The notes under the pieces: generated by a model
What the model saw: only the letters and a program-made list of their open reading frames with translations
The model's database searches: none
What the model was told of the DNA's origin: nothing
Made by a program: the position numbers and the translations under genes
Part shown: piece after piece, positions 9,253 through 16,696 of the stretch
Layout of the letters: each line of letters starts with the position of its first letter
How positions within the stretch are numbered: position 1 is the first letter of the stretch
Assembly (NCBI GenBank): GCA_016926155.1
Contig: JAFGPC010000027.1
Span: 1-36,334, forward strand
DNA length: 36,334 nt
Direction: 5' to 3'
DNA from: Sedimentisphaerales bacterium
GTDB taxonomy: Bacteria; Planctomycetota; Phycisphaerae; Sedimentisphaerales; Anaerohalosphaeraceae

Positions 9253-11259
9253 TCATATCTCTCGTTGTCGATAGACTACCTGAGAAGGGACGGTTTGCGA
9301 TTCAACTACCACCAGATTGGATAAGAGCCACAATTCACCAACAATAATGGCCAGCGCAATCGGCATCATTGCCAAACCGCCAAAATCATGAAATATATTC
9401 TCCCATTCCTGTCCATTAATTACCGTAAATGCGATAGAGGTCACTACAAGCCGCACCGTATTGCAAAGCAAAGCAATCGGCACACTGGAAATCATAATCA
9501 GGGCTTTTTCCCACCAAGTCCGATGAGCCACCAATGCCACAAGGCCGCTGATCACAAAAAAAGCCGTCAGCATACGAAGACCGTTACATGCTTCGGCAAC
9601 GGCAACCTGGGTGCCATCTACATTGATTACATTGCCGTCACGTCTCACATCATAACCCAGTGTTTCAAGAGAAAAAACCGCTGATACTGTCGCCCATGAT
9701 TGTAAAGGCTGAGCCGCTCTGGTCTGGATTCGATTTGGCAAAGGGATCATAAATAAAAGGAACAATAACAATCCTTTATTCTTCCAAAAGATATGCCATC
9801 CGAAAAGTAAAATAATCAGAGCATAGATCGTTCCAACCATCGCAAGACGTTCTGCGGAATCGAACATTAAAAACAATCCGAAAAACCGAAATGCTTGGGC
9901 AAGGAAAAGAAACAAGATACCCCAGCCAAGCACCGGATATAGACGGCATCGGATCAAATCATGCCGCCTCGTCCAAAGTATAAAAACAGCAATCGGGAGC
10001 ACGAGCATTCCACTGGAGTATTCATCGCTTTGCCACCACATCCGCCAAAGGTCCGTAAGCGTGGGAGACCAGAATGTCCATAAAAAAGCAAGACATAAAA
10101 GCAAAATCCCTAATATTCTCAGGGAAACAGAGGAAAAAAAGGATCCGGAATGCCATGCACTTGTCTCTGTACTCTCCAAGGCTTGTTCCTTATGATACCG
10201 CCACCAGAATGACGGACACAAACGACAAAACCATGCATCCAATATACGTGAAATGCTCTTAAAAAAACCTGCCGCCCTGGGCAGAATCTGTTGATGAGCC
10301 ATCGTGTGCCCTGGCAGGTTTTGATCTCCTTCCACAAGACATTGCTTAATCTGGGAATTTGGTCCGATTGTCGAATTCTCCCAAATAATACTTTCCACAA
10401 CCGAAGCCCCAGGAGCAACAGTAACATGCTTTCCAAGAATGCTCGGTCCCATGACGAATGCATTCTCTTGAATCCGACATTTCTCTTCCATTAAAACTGG
10501 CCCAATAATCTTCGCCGAAGGATGAATTTCAACTTGGGGCCCGGCCCATACATCGTCCTGATCATGCAAGAGATACCCAGACATTGCACTTCTATTCTTC
10601 GGAAGTGTTGCCAGAAAGGTTCTGCTCGCTTCCATATAGTCGGCCCAGGTCCGGAAATTGCCCACGGGGTGAGATAATGGTTCCATCTGAATCGATAATC
10701 CTGCCCGTACCAGTCTTGAGACCAGATTCTCCTTGAGATCGCAGTACCCTTCTTCAGGAATAAACGGTAATACCGATGTTTTACATGCATAAATCTGAGC
10801 CGGTTCACGTCTCGCAGACTGACTGTCAGAAGGAGGATTGAAAAACACAGTCAAATCGGCATCCGTTCGGAGATGGGTCTCTATTAAATCTGATATGTCC
10901 GGGGGAATAACTATTGCAGCGTGGAAAACCAGCACAATATCATCCTTAGAGGAATCCATAGCATCCCGAAGACAACCCGCTGTTCCTCGAGGCAGTTGAT
11001 CTTCGATGAAAGTAACTTCCATGTTGGAAGGGATGTTTAATGCTGTCTGTATTTCTTCTGTTTCTTCCTCGCAACAAAGAGCTATTTTTTGTATACCCTG
11101 TCGATAAAGGTGGTCCAGTAAACGCTGGAGAACCGGAACGCCGCCTATCGGCCACAAGGCACGGGGAATCCGCGAGGCTACCGGACATCGTCCAAAATCT
11201 TTGGCGCCGACCAGGATTACGGCCTTAATATTCTCCTTGTTTTGTACTGCAAAGACCAC
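9253..11259 (-). CDS. Exosortase fused to a degenerate sugar-nucleotidyltransferase/beta-helix module
   Basis: This 668-residue protein has two halves. Residues about 12-225 follow the fold order of mannose-1-phosphate guanylyltransferase-type enzymes (AVILVGAKDFGRCPV, LWPIGGVPVLQRLLDHL, RGTAGCL, FRTWADYMEAS). However, the GGxGTRL-PK signature and the NGD metal site are altered (FHAAIV). Hexapeptide repeats follow at about 240-312. Residues about 375-655 are a multi-helix exosortase with the catalytic triad intact: Cys558 in EACNGLR, Arg603 in NTVRLV and His624 in FHDFGG. Exosortases cleave PEP-CTERM tails in the inner membrane, and a PEP-CTERM-type protein is present at the left edge. The start is a GTG with an upstream AGGAG about 11 bp away. 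No separate EpsI-type gene is seen. The fusion is supported by one uninterrupted frame. Confidence 0.93.
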   Translation of the reverse strand: MVFAVQNKENIKAVILVGAKDFGRCPVASRIPRALWPIGGVPVLQRLLDHLYRQGIQKIALCCEEETEEIQTALNIPSNMEVTFIEDQLPRGTAGCLRDAMDSSKDDIVLVFHAAIVIPPDISDLIETHLRTDADLTVFFNPPSDSQSARREPAQIYACKTSVLPFIPEEGYCDLKENLVSRLVRAGLSIQMEPLSHPVGNFRTWADYMEASRTFLATLPKNRSAMSGYLLHDQDDVWAGPQVEIHPSAKIIGPVLMEEKCRIQENAFVMGPSILGKHVTVAPGASVVESIIWENSTIGPNSQIKQCLVEGDQNLPGHTMAHQQILPRAAGFFKSISRILDAWFCRLCPSFWWRYHKEQALESTETSAWHSGSFFSSVSLRILGILLLCLAFLWTFWSPTLTDLWRMWWQSDEYSSGMLVLPIAVFILWTRRHDLIRCRLYPVLGWGILFLFLAQAFRFFGLFLMFDSAERLAMVGTIYALIILLFGWHIFWKNKGLLLFLLFMIPLPNRIQTRAAQPLQSWATVSAVFSLETLGYDVRRDGNVINVDGTQVAVAEACNGLRMLTAFFVISGLVALVAHRTWWEKALIMISSVPIALLCNTVRLVVTSIAFTVINGQEWENIFHDFGGLAMMPIALAIIVGELWLLSNLVVVESQTVPSQVVYRQREI

Positions 11260-11328
11260 AGAATCCGATGCTCCTATAGAGAATTTCGACCTTCTTGTCT
11301 CGTTATACGTATTGTCGGTATGTTTCGT

Positions 11329-12117
11329 TCATTTAGAAATTCGTCTCCGGGTCGAATGGACATAGCCTACAAGATCCGCCCAAAGCCCTGGACCGGAAGC
11401 AATCAGTCCCGGTAATTGGGTATCAGCCTGGTTAAATCGCAGTTTTCGACCATTTGTATCCTGCACAGAACCCCCTGCTGCTTCCACCAGAAGCACTCCC
11501 GCAGCAACGTCCCATTCATTCTTTGGTTCCAGAGTAAACGTTGCATCGGCCAGGCCTGCCGCGACCCGTGCTAACTTGTAAGCAACCGATCCCATCGGCT
11601 CCACATGGAAAAGCCCGGTCGTGTAATTCTCCCATTGGCCACGTCGATATTCAGTCCGACTGGCTAAAACCAGAGCATCGTTTAAATTGGTTTTATCGCT
11701 GGCCTTGACAACTCGTCCATTCCGTTGAACACCCATCTGACGTGATCCCAAAAAGATTTCCCCTCGCCAGGGATTACAGACCCCTGCAGCAACGGGGACC
11801 TCATTTTCCACAAGCGCTACAGAGATACTCCACTCATCTATCCCTTCTACAAATTCACGCGTTCCATCCAGGGGGTCAACAATCCAAACACGCCGTTTGT
11901 CAAGACGAGACCGATCATCGGTTGTTTCCTCCGATAACCAGCCTTCCTCCGTTGACCATAGGTGGCGTTGCAGTATTTCATCTAATTCCCGATCCGCCTG
12001 TGTTACAGGATCTCCACCGGATTTCCGTTGCACTTCGATTTGCTCCGGTTTGTACTGCATAACTGCTTCTGTAGCGTGCTGAAAGGCTTGTTCAATTTTT
12101 TTCAGCATCTTCTGCAA
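11329..12117 (-). CDS. cysQ: 3'(2'),5'-bisphosphate nucleotidase CysQ
   Basis: This 262-residue inositol-monophosphatase-fold protein has the metal-binding motifs of the family: EET at about 79-81, DPLDGTREFVEG (about 96-107) and the C-terminal NEWDVAAGVLLVEAAGG. CysQ hydrolyses PAP (and PAPS) to AMP (APS), removing the by-product of sulfotransferases or PAPS reductase. It follows the cysCDN genes on the same strand after a 223-bp gap, consistent with a role in PAPS turnover. The start is either TTG at 12117 (AAGAGGG 7 bp upstream) or ATG at 12108 (MLKKIEQAF); I kept the former because of the ribosome binding site. Other phosphatases of the superfamily are possible, but the gene context favours CysQ. 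Confidence 0.88.
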   Translation of the reverse strand: MQKMLKKIEQAFQHATEAVMQYKPEQIEVQRKSGGDPVTQADRELDEILQRHLWSTEEGWLSEETTDDRSRLDKRRVWIVDPLDGTREFVEGIDEWSISVALVENEVPVAAGVCNPWRGEIFLGSRQMGVQRNGRVVKASDKTNLNDALVLASRTEYRRGQWENYTTGLFHVEPMGSVAYKLARVAAGLADATFTLEPKNEWDVAAGVLLVEAAGGSVQDTNGRKLRFNQADTQLPGLIASGPGLWADLVGYVHSTRRRISK

Positions 12118-12340
12118 ATGTTTGCCCTCTTAGTCGCTTGATATAACTGCTTTCACCTGTTAATTAATATAGAGCTTTGTAATGAATAGCAAGTTGGTCT
12201 TCTGATACTATGATACTCCAATTGCAGTTTTGCAACGAAATTCAAATTCCATTTTTCGATCCACTCTGTTTGCGCAAAAAAGAACCCATGACCTGAGATT
12301 TTCGCCTAAAAAACTGCCTTCTTTACTTATAGGACCATAT

Positions 12341-14176
12341 TTAAGGGCGGAAAATCACACCCTTGTCCTGAAGCAGTCGTTTGATGCCCTGAACCCCCTC
12401 CTGGACATCGTGTAATTGCGAAACAATCACGTCATGGGTTATATCGGTCGGATCGGGCCCTAACCATACTACATATATAGAATCTGTATCAACAGTGGCC
12501 CTGATCATCTCTAAATCTTTCTGGGTTAACGCGATAGCCGTCACCACTAGAATAACCCCCGCGTCCAGCATGATATTGGCCACTTCCGCCAGTCGGCGCA
12601 GATGTTCCGGACGGTTTTCATCGCTGCCGGGTTTTTTGATGTCGGCATCCACACCATATAGGATGTTTCCTATTCCCATAAAGTACACAATTTTGCCTTC
12701 CCCAAAGAGTCTGGCTTCCAACGCCCTAGCCAGGCTTTTTTTTCCAACATTCCGGCGACCCGTCACTAAGAGCAGTGTTGGTTTCTGGTTATATCTCTCA
12801 ATTCGGTCATCCCGGGAGACGGCACTGGTTTCCCAGCGATAATTTCGCTGCATGACAAAATCACGAATCCAGACTTGCTCATCCGGCACGACTTCCCGAA
12901 TGATTCCGCCGCCGCGGATTTCAAAATCGTCCACAATGACGAAACGACCGGTTGGAGCGATATCCTCTATCGGATCAAAAGCGATGGCCCGTCTTGTCCG
13001 AAGGATACAATCGGCCACATCATGATGTTCTACCTGATCTTTTTTTTGTGTTGAGGCCAGATCTGAGGCATCTATTACACTGATCACCTCTTCCAGTTCC
13101 ACCTCTTCTCTGGTAGTGCCAACCTTAATCAAATATGTTGTACCGGATACCATCGGTTTTCGGCCCATCCAGAACAGATTGACTCGAAACCGGCCAGACA
13201 CCTTGGGAGGAACTTGCCCTGCGCGAACAGCCAATTCACCTCGTGAGATATAGATTTGCTTGTCCAGTGTAAACGCAGAGGCATGCCCCGCTATAATTGT
13301 ATTCTTCGGAGGGCCGTTATAGGACTCCATTGTCTTGACTATGCCACTCTTTCCGGAAGGATAGAACACAATCTCATCCCCCACAGAAAGCTGACCCGAC
13401 TCAACCGTGCCCGCAATGATTCTGCGTTTATCGCCATGTTCCGTGAACTTATAGACATCTTGCACCGGCATCCGGAAAGGTTTATCCAGTAGTCTGGCTT
13501 CCTTAGTGAAGGAGTCGACGGCCTGAAGAACCGTCTTGCCTGTGTACCAAGGCATCTGTTTACTGACAGAGGCAATATTATCACCCATTGTCCCACTGAC
13601 AGGGATAAATTCCGCTCGCAAATGAATCTGCTCTAGAAAAGATGTGAACTCTTCAATGATCGCCTGGAACACATCTTCCCGATAACCGATCAAGTCCATT
13701 TTATTGATTAGAACCATCATCTGGCGGATTCCCAGCATGGAAATCATATACCCATGTCTTCGAGAATTTTCCTGTACTCCCTCTTCCGCATCAATTACAA
13801 GCAAAGCTGCATCGGCACGAGAAGCTCCTGTAACCATATTCTTGAGGAACTCAATATGGCCTGGTGCATCGATAATAATGTAATCACGGCGGTTTGTTTT
13901 GAAAAAGACACGTGCTGAGTCAATGGTGATTCCCTGCGACTGTTCTTCTTTGAGAGCATCCAGCAGGAAGGCGTATTCAAAGGGTTTTGCATTCCGCTTA
14001 CAGGTTTCCTTAACTTGATCGAGTTTTCCATCCGGAAGAGAATTTGTATCGACCAGCATACGTCCTATAATTGTGCTTTTTCCGTGATCCACGTGGCCTG
14101 CAATGACAATATTCATCTGCTCTTTGTGAAAGATTTCAGGCGTCATACCTCTGGCTATTTGTTTATCAGTTTGCAT
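12341..14176 (-). CDS. cysN: Sulfate adenylyltransferase large subunit with degenerate APS-kinase-like C-terminus
   Basis: This 611-residue GTPase subunit of ATP sulfurylase drives APS formation with CysD. It shows G1 GHVDHGKS (27-34), G3 DAPGH and G4 NKMD, then EF-Tu-like beta-barrel domains to about residue 450. Residues about 458-611 align in order with the APS kinase of CysNC fusions. There the Walker A reads GRRNVGKKS (473-481), with a Lys at the usual Ser/Thr position. The DGDN motif has become MGIGN (500-504), and the ISP..R substrate-binding region is altered. Kinase activity is therefore unlikely, and a separate intact cysC lies 0.9 kb upstream. The start is an ATG 16 bp after cysD. 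A 223-bp gap separates this gene from cysQ. Confidence 0.93.
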   Translation of the reverse strand: MQTDKQIARGMTPEIFHKEQMNIVIAGHVDHGKSTIIGRMLVDTNSLPDGKLDQVKETCKRNAKPFEYAFLLDALKEEQSQGITIDSARVFFKTNRRDYIIIDAPGHIEFLKNMVTGASRADAALLVIDAEEGVQENSRRHGYMISMLGIRQMMVLINKMDLIGYREDVFQAIIEEFTSFLEQIHLRAEFIPVSGTMGDNIASVSKQMPWYTGKTVLQAVDSFTKEARLLDKPFRMPVQDVYKFTEHGDKRRIIAGTVESGQLSVGDEIVFYPSGKSGIVKTMESYNGPPKNTIIAGHASAFTLDKQIYISRGELAVRAGQVPPKVSGRFRVNLFWMGRKPMVSGTTYLIKVGTTREEVELEEVISVIDASDLASTQKKDQVEHHDVADCILRTRRAIAFDPIEDIAPTGRFVIVDDFEIRGGGIIREVVPDEQVWIRDFVMQRNYRWETSAVSRDDRIERYNQKPTLLLVTGRRNVGKKSLARALEARLFGEGKIVYFMGIGNILYGVDADIKKPGSDENRPEHLRRLAEVANIMLDAGVILVVTAIALTQKDLEMIRATVDTDSIYVVWLGPDPTDITHDVIVSQLHDVQEGVQGIKRLLQDKGVIFRP

Positions 14177-14192
14177 AACAATGGGCTTTTAA

Positions 14193-15074
14193 TTACATAT
14201 AACCGTCTCGCCGAAGCGTTTCCAATCCCCCGCCGTCCTCGGCGTCCTGAGCCCGGCCGGATCGTTCGGCAATATTGGCCAATTGGCCACTTTTTAATTC
14301 TTCGATGATCTCTTTGACATTTCGCGACTGGGACTCAATTGGGAAAGTACACGTCTTACAACCCAGCGAACGATATCGTTTACCATCCCCTTGATTATAG
14401 TATAGTGAAACAGTGGGAATCTTCTCTCGATCAATGTACTCCCAGATATTTAATTCCGTCCAATCCAGAAGTGGATGAATTCGGACATGGGTACCCGGTG
14501 CAAAATCCGTCTTGTATTGACTCCACAACTCCGGCGGCTGATCGGCAATATCCCACTCGCTTTGACGATCCCGTGCAGAAAAGTAACGTTCTTTACTTCG
14601 TGAACCTTCCTCATCCGACCGCACGCCGGCAATTACGCCCGTATACGGTTCCGTGTTTGGATCCAGTTCATATTTTCCTTCGCTGTGGTTGAACCGGTAT
14701 CTGGGCCAGCGGCCGCTGAGTGTATTCTTCAAAGCTTCGGTCTTCAAAAGGCGACAACAGGTCAGACGGTCGGCATTCCCATCGGGAAAGGTTTGCTTGG
14801 ATTCCAATGCCTCGGTATTCATCCCATAGACCATATTTAAATGCCATTGACGAGTCAGTTCGTCACGGTATTTGATCATCTCAGGGATTTTATAAGATGT
14901 GTCAATATGCACAAGCGCGAAAGGCACATGCCCTAGAAAGGCCTTCCGCGCCAGCCACAAAAGAACCGTGCTGTCCTTTCCAATGGACCATAACATGCAC
15001 AGGTTTTTAAAGTTCGCATAGGCTTCGCGAAGGATATGAATGCTGATATTTTCCAGTTGATCCAGATGTTCCAT
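14193..15074 (-). CDS. cysD: Sulfate adenylyltransferase small subunit CysD
   Basis: This 293-residue PP-loop ATP pyrophosphatase is the catalytic subunit of bacterial ATP sulfurylase (ATP + sulfate to APS + PPi). It has the pyrophosphate loop [18 protein letters not shown], the [15 protein letters not shown] segment, and the C-terminal [15 protein letters not shown] and ERSGRAQD regions typical of CysD. The second loop residue is Ile where most members have Gly (SIGKDS rather than SGGKDS), which is common in CysD. The start ATG shares one base with the stop of cysC (TGATG), so the two genes are translationally coupled. It works as a heterodimer with CysN, whose gene follows. Confidence 0.95.
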   Translation of the reverse strand: MEHLDQLENISIHILREAYANFKNLCMLWSIGKDSTVLLWLARKAFLGHVPFALVHIDTSYKIPEMIKYRDELTRQWHLNMVYGMNTEALESKQTFPDGNADRLTCCRLLKTEALKNTLSGRWPRYRFNHSEGKYELDPNTEPYTGVIAGVRSDEEGSRSKERYFSARDRQSEWDIADQPPELWSQYKTDFAPGTHVRIHPLLDWTELNIWEYIDREKIPTVSLYYNQGDGKRYRSLGCKTCTFPIESQSRNVKEIIEELKSGQLANIAERSGRAQDAEDGGGLETLRRDGYM

Positions 15075-15610
15075 CAGACGTCCAGATGTTTTTTTAAATA
15101 ATTTATAATTGTTTGAACCGCTTCCTGCTCCGTCATTTTTTCTGTATCGATCACTAGTTCCGGATTTTCCGGCTCTTCGTAGGGATCATCCAAGCCGGTA
15201 AAATTTCTAACTTCTCCGGCTCGAGCTCTAGTATACAGTCCTTTGACATCACGCCTTTCGCACTCAGCCAAGGAGGCTTTCACATAGACCTCAATAAAAT
15301 TGTGGCACATTTGACGTACTTTTCGCCGGGCCTGTCGGTACGGCGAAATAAATGAACAAACTACAATAATACCATGTTTGGCCAGCAACGACGCCATAAA
15401 GCCCACCCGCAGAATGTGCTCATCTCGCGCTTCCCGGGTAAATCCGGTGGAAGGAAAATAACCACGCAACACATCCCCGTCAAGTCTCTCCACCGCTTTC
15501 CCCCCGCTTTCAAGCTCTCTGGCAATATGCCTGGCCAGAGTGGTCTTACCCGCTCCGGACAGACCGGTCAGCCAGAGAACGAGGGCATTTTTAGAAAGGA
15601 TCATGGCCAT
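15074..15610 (-). CDS. cysC: Adenylylsulfate kinase CysC
   Basis: This 178-residue APS kinase (APS + ATP to PAPS) has all key motifs intact: Walker [37 protein letters not shown], the substrate loop [14 protein letters not shown] and a C-terminal [11 protein letters not shown]. It is a stand-alone enzyme of normal length. This matters because the CysN next door carries a damaged kinase domain. It is the first gene of cysC-cysD-cysN, overlapping cysD by one base. A second in-frame ATG lies two codons in, so the exact start is uncertain by 6 bp. Confidence 0.95.
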   Translation of the reverse strand: MAMILSKNALVLWLTGLSGAGKTTLARHIARELESGGKAVERLDGDVLRGYFPSTGFTREARDEHILRVGFMASLLAKHGIIVVCSFISPYRQARRKVRQMCHNFIEVYVKASLAECERRDVKGLYTRARAGEVRNFTGLDDPYEEPENPELVIDTEKMTEQEAVQTIINYLKKHLDV

Positions 15611-15759
15611 AGCCCAACCAGATGGATGGTTTTTCTAAATATACTAACGACACACAAAAAGTCACTCACTGTATGAGAGACTTTCATTATTGCAGTATTG
15701 AAGTTGCTGGATAGAAATTTCATATTCCTTCGCAGCGTAAAAAATGACCCTATAAATAA

Positions 15760-16485
15760 TCATGTACGAATTTTTTGAAATTCAAACATATCGTTAGTAT
15801 GCAAAGCAATTGCAATTGGGTATCCATAATCCCCAATCTGGCCGATGTGCTTCATGGATAAACCATGTTCCCGGGCCGCATCATCCATAAATGAAAACGA
15901 ATGCAAATAAAACCTGAATCCATTCCAGTGTGAGTCTTGGACGACCTTATTGGGAGCACCAATAATATCACCATATAAATATGCACCTGGTTTTAAATGA
16001 AGAGACACAGCTTCAAAGAACCGATGGATTGTATCGGGCTCCAGATGATATAAGATCTGACTGGCCCAGATAAAATCAAATTGCTGTCCATTTAATTCTA
16101 TCTTGCCAAATGTATCAGAGAGAATTAGATTTGGATTTTTATATATAAGATCGTATCTGGTCACCTGTTTATACGCTTCAACAAGAGACTCACTTCGAAT
16201 ATCCAATCCGAAATAATGATTGGAATCCAGGAAGGAAATAAACGCGATACCTCCCTGTAAAGGCCCGCAACCCACATCCAACAATGTGTGATGGGATTGC
16301 ATTCCCTTGGATTTAAGAAAATTCAGTTGGTATTCTTGTAATTCGTTCCAATACCCTCTCGGTCCCACAAGACTGTCGAGCCTGTGCTGTTCTCGAATTC
16401 CGGGATGAATTCTGCGCTGAATCGCGAACTTCTTGTTACTCAGATATTCTTTAATTTTCTGAAGGACAAATGATTTTTTCTTCAT
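15760..16485 (-). CDS. SAM-dependent class I methyltransferase
   Basis: This 241-residue protein has a Rossmann methyltransferase core: motif I LLDVGCGPLQGG (SAM-binding glycine loop), the acidic end of the second strand in FGLDIRSESL, FDFIWASQILYHL as motif IV, and LKPGAYLYGDI after it. The N-terminal 40 residues are basic. The substrate is not evident. In this locus a sugar O-methyltransferase acting on the exopolysaccharide is a reasonable guess (inference). The gene lies between the secreted dockerin protein and cysC, with an all-A/T inverted repeat just upstream of its start. Confidence 0.85.
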   Translation of the reverse strand: MKKKSFVLQKIKEYLSNKKFAIQRRIHPGIREQHRLDSLVGPRGYWNELQEYQLNFLKSKGMQSHHTLLDVGCGPLQGGIAFISFLDSNHYFGLDIRSESLVEAYKQVTRYDLIYKNPNLILSDTFGKIELNGQQFDFIWASQILYHLEPDTIHRFFEAVSLHLKPGAYLYGDIIGAPNKVVQDSHWNGFRFYLHSFSFMDDAAREHGLSMKHIGQIGDYGYPIAIALHTNDMFEFQKIRT

Positions 16486-16514
16486 AAATGTATTTTCGAC
16501 GTTTATATAATCGC

Positions 16515-16544
16515 TTTTAAAAAAAATAGATGTTTTTTTTAAAA
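16515..16544. repeat. Perfect all-A/T inverted repeat upstream of methyltransferase
   Basis: A 12-bp perfect inverted repeat (TTTTAAAAAAAA / TTTTTTTTAAAA) flanks the 6-base spacer TAGATG. It lies 30 bp upstream of the methyltransferase start, within the 211-bp gap after the dockerin protein. A stem made only of A and T is weak as RNA. It may instead act as a bent or easily melted promoter element, or as a poor terminator. Confidence 0.6.
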
Positions 16545-16696
16545 ATACTGTTCCTTTTTATGTCCTGGGAAATGAATCTTGCCGGTAAAGCGCCATGTCA
16601 ACTTTCTTGGTGAAATGAATGGATTTCAGCCTGAATCAACTCACACAGATGCTTGTTTGCCTCTCAAAAATCTCCAATATAAAAAACGATAGTCGC

